The translations under genes and the position numbers were made by a program. A stretch of 64,000 nucleotides of DNA from Hofstenia miamia (Eukaryota > Xenacoelomorpha > Acoela), in NCBI GenBank assembly GCA_004352715.1, contig SCFE01000089.1:584478-648477 (forward strand), given 5' to 3'. Every line of letters begins with the position of its first letter. The first letter of the stretch is position 1. Under the pieces are notes generated by a model. That model was given only the letters and a program-made list of their open reading frames with translations. It made no database searches and was not told the DNA's origin. Positions 13,101-25,500 of the stretch are shown piece by piece.

Positions 13101-16100
13101 ACCATAATAAATGCGCTATAGCAAAATTGAGAAATAATTCGACAAATTAAGACATTGAAATAATGAAATAACTGCCAACCTCGATATTCTTTCATAAGCC
13201 AGTACATCTCTGTTTTCCACTCAACGTCTGATTTCTGAATGATCTCATTAAATATTCCACCGTAGATGGCGATCAAGAGATTCATGAGTAAGGCATTTCC
13301 TATGAAGAGAAAGAAAACTGCGACGATTTCCGTTAATTTGGGATTTCGACCTGTGGTAATCAAATCATAAAATATGTTGCCATTAAACATGAAGTATGGT
13401 CGTAAGGCAATCCACTAAAAAATATCAATCAAGTAAATTTTTTCTCAAAATACATTCCATTGTTGTAAGTACATTAATGAAAAAATATGCTATATAACTT
13501 TTATATTTTTTCTCCATAATTTAACAAACCACTACCTGAAATGTCGTATAATGAGAATTGTCGTCTGGCCTAACATTGATGGCAAACAGACATATACCAC
13601 AGGATAGAATAATTACACCAAACACCATCATGAATATCAATGTCTCGAAAAGCATTTTCCGAATCATAATCCACATAGGACCTAATCGACTGCTGCATTG
13701 GTAGAAGCGGAGCAGACGAATCCACATTAAAAGTGATATCATGCAGTACAAAGTCAACGCTATCAACTAAACACCAGGTAATTTAGTGTCATTATACGTT
13801 AGTATATAATATGAATTATTAATATGGATATATTTAAAAGAATTAGTTAGCATGCAAATTTGTTTATTCTTAATACTACTCTAAAAAGCTACCTTTATAT
13901 ATATATANNNNNNNNNNNNNNNNNNNNNNNNNNNNNNNNNNNNNNNNNNNNNNNNNNNNNNNNNNNNNNNNNNNNNNNNNNNNNNNNNNNNNNNNNNNNN
14001 NNNNNNNNNNNNNNNNNNNNNNNNNNNNNNNNNNNNNNNNNNNNNNNNNNNNNNNNNNNNNNNNNNNNNNNNNNNNNNNNNNNNNNATATATATTTTATA
14101 AAAATAATAAAATATTATTCCATAAAAAGAAAAATTAAAAGATTAAAATGTTTTTAAAACTTCCTGCAATGCAGGTGAAAAAACAAAATATTTTGTAAAA
14201 ATTGTGATTATAAAAAAAAATGATTATAAGAGCCCCAATTGATAATGCTGCCATAAAATATTGATGTTATTAGAACATCAACATTGTGGATACTAAGTTT
14301 TACAATGCTAATAATCAATAGTGTACACAGGTATTCCAAAATCTCATCTAAAAACCAATTAGATACATAAATACACTTTTTTCTGGGGTCTTTTCAAAAA
14401 AAAAACGGATTGAGATTTATAAGTTACTGTTATGAAAATTATTTTTAGGACCTTCTTACAATCTGACAAATGAAACACTTCATAATTTTCTTGAAATTAG
14501 TTGTATAATTAATTATGGCGGTAAAATTAAATTGTAAAAAAATTTTAACAAGAAAAACTAATAATTTTAAGATTTTTTTTTTAATTTTTATAAAAATAAA
14601 ACTTCCCCCCTGGGAAAAAATAATAAAAAAAACAATTTTTTTAATTGTTATTAAGACAAAAAAAATAGGAAAATTTTTAAAAATCGAAAATTGGTGGAGT
14701 AAAAAAGAGTAAAATTTTAAAATTCTAAAAATATTTTTTATTTTTATTGTTGATCATTACCACCGATAATACTAGAAAATAATAAAAAACCTTAAGTAAA
14801 AAAACATTAATAAGATTAAGATGCTTTTACAAAAAAGAGACTTTTTTCTAAGGTGTAAGACTGCATTGCTAAAAAACAAAATTATAATGAAATATTGGAT
14901 AACAAAACAACACTTATTCCCAATACAATACTTGCCAAGTGAACTGATAATTTGCTTGCAGTTCAACCAATCAACTGTAATAATTGAAACCACAAGATCA
15001 ACACATATTTCTTTCCTATCTACTCTTCTGTTTGTAAATATCATTTTATGTTCGGAAGTTAATCATAACAAGATCATTTAACAGTGTAGTTAGAAATCAC
15101 TAAATGCTTTTACCACTTTGCCAAAATTCCGATTTATATATTATTATTATTAATTTCTCATTGTGATTTAGAACAGCTAATTTACAAGCACTATAGATGC
15201 AGAAGATACCATTCTGTTTATCAGCATCCGTAATTTGTCAACCGAATTGCATCAGTAAAATTAAAGTGTGAACAAATTCTGATTGGTTCTCATGAATTTG
15301 AAGATAGTATAACTATCGACTGAGTGAATTACTAACTTTTATGGTTCCTTCATACATGCTCATAGGGAAGACGAGAAGACCGCAGGAGAGGTAGATGGCG
15401 TCCAGTAGATTCCACTCGCTTCTACTCCACAATCTTAACTTCATTTTCCATGAAGCTTTTTGTGTGACCAGTTGTCGAGCTGCCTCTACTAAACGCAAAA
15501 ATACATTAAAAATCACATTAAAAATAAAATATTTTGTCATATATAGGCAAAGAAACCTTGCACATAAAATTATCTGCTCCAAATGATTTTAAAGAGCTTA
15601 GTAGCAAATACCTACAATTTTGTAACGATCACTAAAGATAAAAATTCAAGTACTGTTTAATAGAATAAATTTGGAAATCAATTAAATCCGTTTTTCTTAA
15701 CGTGTTTTACCAGTATGAAGCTTAAACAGGGTTTAGTTATTAACCGCCATCGAATAAATTACAGCTAGATGATTTATAAATCCAAGAATGATCAAAATAA
15801 GATATTAAATAATTTTATAAGCTTGAATAAGGATGAGAAATTGCCTAGTGTGGGAAATCATTGATAAAATAAGGGTAAATACGTAAAGTCGACATAATTC
15901 TGGAGCAATTATTATGTAAAGTTATATTAATATGATTGCAAATCTCATTAAATAAGTAAGATTCTATACATTAAGTTCTACACGGCTGCAAAAAGGAAAC
16001 ATCAGTTAGATTTTGTAACAAGGCGTGAAAATTTTCCATATGCTTGAATGGCGAGTGATTTTTAAATACTTGTTCAAAAATGTAAAATTATTATATCTCC

Positions 16101-19100
16101 AAGTCTAAGTCGTAAAGTTTATGAATCAAGATTTTATATATCTGTGAGGTCTATCAAATATCTACTATCTACATGGATAAAGTTCAACTGATTTGTTTTC
16201 TTGATGTTCTCTTATTTAGGAGATCAGTTAACTCTAAAATTTCTCAGGTACAAACAGATGCGAGAATATTGGTTTGTATATAATTGCATTGTTTCTAAAG
16301 GCAAGTAAGAAAAATTCGCCCTTTCATGACATATTCAACTTCTGATGGACACATAAAATAAGCTTAGAATTCAAAAATAAAAGTAAGAATAATTACCTGC
16401 GTAACAAATCATAAACACGTAAGTGATCACTCCCCAAATTGATGTTTTCCCAGATGAGGTCTCAAACAAAGAAAATGTGAAGACAAACAAGAAGACGATA
16501 TAGGCAATGGTGTGAGTGCAAAACTTAGTCACTGGTGCCATGTAATATGTAATGATAAGATCTAGTGGGGAGTTAGGTTTCACAACACGGCGAAGACTAA
16601 ATCTTTTACGGGTTGCTACAACTGGAGTGTCGACTAAATTTATATAAAGTAAAATTATGAAGCATTTAAAAAATATACGAACTTAAAATTATGATTCAAA
16701 GAATTGAACATTAATGAAATTGAAAGTCTAAAACTGGTAGTTAGCTTCAAGTATAGTCTTATACTTATCAATTTAGTATATTTTTGCTTTCTTATATACA
16801 GCTTAAATGATCCCATAAAATCTTAATGCTGTAAATTTCTTAGTTTTATTATTCTTCAGAAACTACATACAGCTGTAATTCCATAGTTGAGTATGTGACA
16901 TGACATGACATCATTACCTAATATGTCATAGTGCCATCTTTTTTAGTAAAAAGCAACAAAATATTTAAGAACTACTTTTGGAACTATGGATAATTTTGTG
17001 CATTTCCAACTGCTATTGTAAACAATTCGAGATGGAGTAATGCATCACCTGACCTACCATTATAGTAGGTCATGAGCCATAGTATAGTATTGAAGATTGA
17101 TGTAAAGCCATATATTAATTTTGATTTTGCAAAACCAATGTAATAACATTATTCTGAACGTCAAAAACATATTGTCACTACCGTATTGAGAAATCAAGAC
17201 TAAATCAATTAAATTTATTATAATATATCATGCCTCGTCCTTATCTTTGACTGATGAAACAAGAAGCACTTTCTATTTAGAATCCCTTCATGGGAAATGG
17301 GAGGTACTACGTAAAATGTAAATCGATGCCATCGAGTAGACTGGCTAAAGAAAATTGCTGTCTGAGATTCGAAAAGCGTCGAACAAAATTCACGCAAATT
17401 GGAAAAGGTTTTACATGTTTCTGGTGAAACAGAAGAACATTTAGTCTATTTCTAAACTTGCTCAAATTTGTATTTTCTTAAAGCTATATCGAATCATATA
17501 GTCATGAAAATGTAGGCTAATATCCGCCGGAGACGACTAAGCTTATTAATCAAAATAGGCTGAAATTCGAATTGAAAAAATATGAAATTATTCATATATT
17601 CTGAATGAGTAGGCCTATATTTCTCATTTCCTTCTTGTAATTTACAATTTTACTATAAAAAAGTTAGGAAAAGTGAGTAGGGCAAGCAGAATATGACCTA
17701 AAAAAATAAAAAAATATGACCTTACGATACAAATTTATGACCTTTTCAAGACCTAATGATTTATTCGAAAAATATATCAAGGTATCAAATATTTATTGAT
17801 GCAGATCTAATATTCTATTATAGTACAGGCTCATGTAACCCTCAATGTTTTCAGCTTTGAAGTTTCTGTCTTTAGCAAGTGAAACAGCAGTTATGGAGGA
17901 CAGCAGAAATAGTCGGCGTTACTTTATTTCTCAAATAATTCATAATGTCTTTCAATTCATTTTTAATTACACGTTTTTGAAAATATGCTGGTATATCACA
18001 TGGGTCGTCGCCAAAGGCAGTAAGAAGTTGTTCCGCAATTTTCCAAAAAAATCCGACAATTTCAATGATGCACTTTCCAGTTTATCAAGAAAAAAACAAA
18101 ACAATTATAGTACCACTCAATTTCTGCTTTTTGCCAGTTCCACAGCGAGCATAGCTTCTTTGGCATATTTGACCAAAACTCCAGAATCAACCGAATTGCT
18201 TACTACATCAGTTATCGCGGTAAATGTTTGGAATGAAATAAAGCTGCTTGAATCCTCGATGCCAACCGTGTAACCACTGGTTGTGGAGGTGATCGAATGT
18301 TTCTTCTTTAAAGTTCTGTTGGCGGGTTCTGTTTTTAACAGAAGCTGCCTTCAATACAGTAATCAAAATTATCCACATTTGAGTAATGCGAGCGTACCCT
18401 CATTGCACAATTATGAATTAATTGTGCCATACAAGTTATGTGAAAAAATAAAGGATAGAGTTGTTTATGGGTTCTGCCTGCGCAGATCATACATGACGCT
18501 GGGTCTGATACCAAGAGTGCGAATTAAGTTCTTTCAATTCCAAGGTCTTTGATCATATCATCGATGAGATAAATTACCATTTGACTGTTTATATTGTTTT
18601 CAATAAACTTACAGATATGTTTGTCTGGAACTTTAATATCACCAACCAAAATATTAACAAATCGTTTTCCATCAAGATCAGTTTCATCGAAAACAATGAA
18701 ATTATTTTTTGCTTTGAAAATTGAGCGAATACTCTTTTTTTCTTTCACTGCTAGCGATTTTTTAACGTTTTTCGCAGTTGTTTCATTGGGTAAATTTTGT
18801 CCGATACCTTTAAGCAACTCTTGAATAACAGGGTGACGGAGTTTGTATAGAGGTATATTAGCAGTTTTGATGTTAAAAATGTTTGATATACTGTGCTAGA
18901 ATTTTTTGGAAGATTTTCCAAAAAGGATTGATGTTTTTTGGATTTCCTGTGATGATCGACATGAAAATTTTTGTCATACATGACCGGTGTTTCACAGCCA
19001 ATATACCATAGTTGTTTGTTTGACGTTCTATAAATTCAGAAGTACATTTGGACATAATAGCTTGCATTTTAATTGAAATAGTTTTAGCGAATTTCGGCTT

Positions 19101-19525
19101 GCTGAACTAGAGATTGAAAACACAATATCTATCTTTTATACGCTGTTTACAGATAAAAACGAAAACCTAAAATTTAATTGAACTGTTACTAATCGATAAA
19201 GTTTTGACACCACAACACACAGCGTGTAAACATGACTAAATAAACTATTGGCCTCGCTCATCTAAAGAAACATCAATCTTTGATAGAAGAGGTTTAGCAG
19301 AAATATGACCTTATTGACCTATTAGCAAAATATGACAAATGACCTGCAAATTGAAACGATGAACGAGAATGCATTGAAATCAGGTGCGTCGCCAGGAATT
19401 TTTTCATGGGGGGGCAAGCTCTCAGATATCTAATATTTTCACAAAGCAGCTTAAGATGTCGTCATACTGTACCAAACTATAATAATAATGGAGCATTGTA
19501 ATAGGTTTTCTTTAAATAACAATCG

Positions 19526-19577
<52 letters not shown>

Positions 19578-22500
19578 CCACCAACACTGAACACATGATT
19601 ATAAAAGAAATACAATTGCAATCTAGAACTGAAATCGCACGAAAACATCTTCAAAGTCTTTTGGAATGTTTCTAAACTGAGTACGATATCCATATTTATA
19701 AATCTATACCCTAACTTATTGTACAGTTTAAATAAAATCTATTAAAAAATGAAAAAATTGTTCGTCAGGGGTCTTTACAGTTCTCTAGTTTTCTCTCCAT
19801 TATGGTTGCCGGAATACTCAAATGGAGCGAAAGACGCAATGTCGGCAATAGAGACTCTGCTGTGTAATTGAATATGTTAAACAAGGAGTTCCGTTGAAAT
19901 GTTCCCTCTTGAGGCAACGTTTTGAAGGATTAAGACGATTCAACTGGGTTGTACAAGGCTAGTCAAAATTACGATCTGATACAAAAGCATTATAGACGCT
20001 GTTGAGTAAAGCACTAGGCGAAAGTTGTTAGGTTTTTCACACATTGAAGAATGTAATTCAGGCTAAACTGATCCCTGTTTTGAGCATGCAGAGTGATTCT
20101 CAAGACAAAGTATTCATGATAAAAACTTCATTTAACTTTTCGCTTAACATTCGCTGTAGGTATGGACTCCGTACAGTGACGCCCCCTCTAAGACATGTCG
20201 TTACCCAGGAACCGCTACAGGGAGGGTGGCTTACTACCACGGTTTAGTTGCTCTACCTTTAAAACATATTCCTGTGGCCGAAGTTACTGTATCAGTTGAC
20301 ATTTTCCTAACATTTTAGACACAGAATAATAAATTTATAAAATTTGCTACTGGGATGTATTAATCAAGCAGTTATTGTTAAATATAACTGAGAAATCCTG
20401 CAATGCATATACCAATTCAGAATTGCAAGCTACTCAGTTTATAAAAAATTCAGTTCGGCTCGTTTCGGTTAGGTTTGGTTCGGTTTAGCTTCGGCTTGTA
20501 ATATTTGATTTGCAAACGTCTTAAAACGGTTCGAAATTTTTAAAATGACTTAATTCCGTCATTGATTCAAATATAATACTTCAATGCTGTGTCGAAGTGT
20601 ACAAAATTCTCCTAATTTCCTGATTTTTTGCTTATGGCCAGAGAGTGAAGGACAAGCCAAGGAGCTTCACTAGTGAGGATTATTTTTTGTGAATAAACTT
20701 TGATTAGTGTGCACTCGCTTTAAAGGGTGTGGTTTTTGAAATTTGCAACTATGTGCCATTTAAATCTCACATATAAAAAGAAATGCTTCATTACTACAAT
20801 ATTTGAGAGTGCTCTAGTCCTTCACTTAATTCCTCAACCAGTGCTGTACATGATGAGGTAGCTGAAGAATATACATACACTAAGTATGAATCTACATTAA
20901 CGCTCTAATGCAAGTAGTTCCAATTTGAAATTTCAGTTAAATACATGTGTAATTCCATATTGAATATAATTTTAGCAAACACTATGTGTCTTACTTATCA
21001 TTATGTCATACTAAACACCTATCATTTGTGATTTATTCGACTTTGACATTGAAATAGAATTTTTTGGTGGCTATTCATAGAGTTTTTTTAAAAAATGCAA
21101 AAATTGGCATTTGGGAAATATCTTACTATATCTCAAATTAGAAAGAAGGATACAAAAATTATTTAAATACTCAGAGAACTGTAAAGTCAGCAATACAATA
21201 ATTTTGAATAATTTTAGTCCGTCGGTAGCTGCTAAATTCATTCAATACAGTAAAGTAGCAAATTTGAATGAAGTGATTATAATGAAAATTTTCACATATT
21301 TAAAAAAGTGATATCCATTGTATATGAAATCAATATTCATTGCATACAATTTTTTTAATTAATTCTATTATAGATGAGCTGTGGATGTAAAGATGTACCC
21401 AAATGAATGAAGGCTCCAAACAATTATCTCACAGCTATCCTAGTAGTGTATATTTATAAAAGACTTCTTATCCATTGAAATTGAATACCAATGTCTAGAT
21501 AAGTGCTCATTCATTCGTTTTAACGTTGTAAAGCAATTTATTAACAATTTGCAAATTTCCATACCTCTACCGCCCGGAATGGAAAATATGCAAATAAGCC
21601 AGAAAAACTAATGAAATATTTCCATGCTCAATTCAACAATGAAATATCAAAACATAAAAAGTTTTTTTGAATAAGTTTATTGCGCTTACGCATTTCAGGG
21701 TTGATCTACCTCCTTATTGTTCATAAAAATATCAAAAATACAACTAGCAACTCTTGGGACATACGATTAAGACGAAGATTATTTTCAAATTTGCGTGCAT
21801 TTCAATTTTACATTAGATATTTTCGATTAATTTGCTGTGTAATAATTTCAAAACTACTTTGTTATGTGATTTCATACTATGCTTGACTTGACATTGCAGA
21901 AAAGATGTAGCAAAACTCCACAGCAGTTTTAAGATTCTTTGCTTTAAATGCAAATTTTATTATTATATTTATAAGCCCCCTGAAAATGCTTTCTATCTCC
22001 AATATTTCTAAGCTGACTACTGCACTAATTCAACAGTAAATATTACAAACTTTTCATGTAGACAAAACTTTCTCAAGGCAGGCCCACGCCCGGTAGCCCC
22101 CCCCCCTCTGGTGACGCCTCTTACAGAAATCCCCGATAAGGAGGAAATAGAATAGTTTTAGTCAAAAAACTGTTATTTCCTTTATAGTAGCAAATAAATA
22201 GTAAAACGCACGATTAGTCAAAATTCATTACTGAAACATCAAAGGGAAGACCTATAAATGTGGTTATAGGAATCGACAAGTATTCTTAAAGGAATTCACG
22301 CAGAACAGCAATTTCAGTAAAAAAGTACATCTGACTGCAGAAACAAATTTTATTGACATTTAATTAGTTGTGGAAAATTTTGAGCAGATTGTAATTTGAC
22401 AATTCAAACTGTTATTGCGTTCTCCGAATTGGATAATACTGATGCAAAATCATAATTTAAAAATTTATAGAGGCAATTTCTATAAAACTTGAATGACGTT

Positions 22501-25500
22501 AATAATACTCCAGAGATAATGAAAGAGAATCAATCTCAGCGATTTGACTTCGTCCGACTCCTATTACGTTGTTGCGCTGAAGTCTATAATAGCATACGTG
22601 TGAAATCAAGCCCCAGATTCTGTACTTGCGCCTTAACAAGAAGCTAGTTCAATCATTTGAGCCACTTTGCTAAAAAATCTAGCAATGAATAATAACTCCA
22701 TTATAATTTAATAACATTCAATTCTTAATAAGCGATAACATAACGACAGTTATAAAAACGTGTTGAATGTTTCGTTTTCAACTGTAAATTCCAGAATTGA
22801 TCATTTCAAATCGTAAAAATATGTAAATAAGTTAATTTGAACAGTGGATTAAAAAAAATTATTATAGACAAAAACAATGTAAAACAATTTTATACAATAG
22901 CTTTTGTGTTCTCAAAATCAGCTTTTTAAGACAAATTTCGCATTTCACAATGTTGGAAACAAAAACTAACAAGTGATTCTTAATTATACACTCAGATGTG
23001 AAATCGGCCAGTGTTATGTTTCATAGGTTAGTACCTAAAAATACCTCAAAATCGGTGTTAAGAGTTTTAAACAGTCCACATTTTTCAACTAACTGGACAT
23101 TAAAAAAAAATTAAAATATATTAAGGGAACAAATTACTGCAATTTATTTTTGATGTCTAATAACTATTTATAAATTTAACAAATGCAATCTTGAATTAAA
23201 ATTTGTGTATTTGTAAAATTTGTAAAACTGACAACTTTCTTTTGCAAAAAGCCATTGATTTTTACATTGTCACAAAGGGCAAACAGTTTAAAGAGTTTAA
23301 TTAGAATTTTAGAACATGGGTTACCTTTGTTAAGACCGTTTTGGTCCTGATCGTTGAGAGCTTCGTTTAATACAAGGGGTGTATCCATATTAACCTCGCT
23401 TTCTTCATCAGAGTAGCTCTCGCTTATATGGGAATCACTCTCACTGGGTTCGGGTTCATATAGGGTGGATTCTGAAGGAACTTCTAAGGTTTGAACTAAA
23501 ATCTATAATTTATTAATCTAATAAATCAAAAAGTACACAACACCGCTCTTAAACTTCTTAAATTTCAACAGTACATTTTGGTAGCTTATATTCAAATGCA
23601 ATGACTGCATGTTTACAATGCTGTATTGATTAGTTTATAACCCATAGCATATTTATTGTCCAATTAGCATATAATGATGTCAAAAATTCAGCGACGCATC
23701 AGGAGGCTGTATTCTTGATGTGATACTCGTTGAAGACAATAATAAGAATGAATGCTTCTTCAGACCTTTTGAGGCCACTCATTCATAATTTGAAGATTTT
23801 TACATTCATTACAACACGCGTTATTCCGTAGGAAACACTGTCTGTAAAATATTTACATAAATGTCAATTGGATACATAAGAAGTATTCGTGCTACTAAAA
23901 TTTGGCAGGCGTTGTTTGAATCTCAACGTTAAATTTGACATATATCGAAGAATAAAGTACCGATGCTATACATGCAAAATAAAAAATCTTTTTCAATATA
24001 TATATATATATATACATTTTCAAACAAACTTTTCAAACATAAGAAAATGAGTTAAAGTTGGTTCGGCTACTATAATCCTCAACTGATAATTTGAACACTA
24101 CCGCAACATATCAAATGTGTCATTGCCAATCTGCACTACAAATCAAGCATCACTACCAGGTCAAATAAATTCCCCAGCATTGTAAACTTCCTGAAATAAT
24201 TAGGAATTCATATTTTATAACATGCTATTTCAATACTCTGCGGCAATAATTTTTAAAAGCAAGTACAAAGAGCAGGTGTTGAGTGTATACATCATGCATA
24301 AATCTATGATGATTTCAATCCTAAAATAGTAAGAGCATGCACTAGTCATAGGAAAGGATAACAGTCATCATCACACTATGTGAAAAGACAGCGTGTGCAC
24401 TGGAAAAAACAAATTACTTAAAATTCTAAGAACTCTAAAATTATTGTAAATCGTCAATCGAAATTTTCATCGATTCATTTAAGTATGGAAGGGCAAATGT
24501 GAAAATGCGCTAAAAATGTGGTCTAACCACAAAGTAGATAACGTAATTTTAGAAGCTTTAGTGGTTATAGTAAAAAACTTTCAAAATGATCGATAACATT
24601 AATTAAAATTCAAAATGAATCAATTTTTTTACCTTAAAACTGTAGGTTACATTGAATCACTTATGACATTTAACATAAATATTTTCTACAAAATAACTTC
24701 TCGATATTTGTTGTAAAAGCACAATCTTGATTCATCAATTTTATAAATTCATCATTAAAACAGCTAAAATTTAAAACTTGAAAAAACGAATAAACATGTG
24801 AGAACTTGGACTACCCGTTGAAAGCCTGCACGAGTCATTACGTTGGGCTAAAAGTTAATATTAGTAGAATTTGGTTAACATTTGTAATTGGTTAACATCT
24901 CATTTTGAAGATTCAATTCCAAAAAATTACAGTTTTAAAATAGAATGGCTATTTATACGAAGGCTATTCTAAAATTTACATGCGATTAATTAATCTAGTA
25001 AGATTCATCAGAGCAGCATTACGCTTTGCAAGTGAAGTCAATGCCATCTGAACAGCTGCACGCGCTGTGAAAGAATATTTGTCGTTTTTGTGTCAGTGCC
25101 GTTTATCATGGAGTCTTCGACAGTCTTACCTGCCAGCTGTGAGATCCGTTCAGTCATTCGTTTTCTGTTCGTAGAAGGTAACAGCGCAGCTGAAATTCGG
25201 AGTTATCGAAGTAATGGATGCATCCTCACTCACCAAATACACCAAACAAGTTCAAAGAGTCCTTCTCGAATAGTAAAGAATGTCAACCGTCTTCTGAAAT
25301 GGTAAAAAATGTTTTGTTGATCGAGTTTTTGCCACCAGGAGACAAAATAAATTCAGAAGTTGATCGTGAAACCATCACAAGTCTTCGGCGATCGATCCAG
25401 AACAAAAGACAGGGAAGGCTGAGCATAGGGGTCGTACTTGCGCATACAACTTCCCGAACAACAACAACCTTGCTGAACGGACTGCGGTGTTGACGTTTTC

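Larger units (their letters stand above)
16634..23324 (-). other. Intron between exons 9 and 10
   Basis: It carries the hAT transposase pseudogene at 17.83-19.08 kb, a TA array at 19526-19574 and a possible long hAT at 19381-22122. Near 17060 there is a small hairpin, TGACCTAC/GTAGGTCA, with a 7-base loop. The rest is featureless AT-rich DNA. Confidence 0.65.

Noticed and set aside
17845-18552. Plus-strand open frames of 142 and 89 codons
   Set aside because: They run antisense to a decayed hAT transposase whose motifs are recognisable on the minus strand; they are shadows.
20645-20826. Inverted words AGTGAAGGAC / GTCCTTCACT about 180 bp apart
   Set aside because: The ends do not extend, no target duplication is visible, and a chance pair cannot be excluded.
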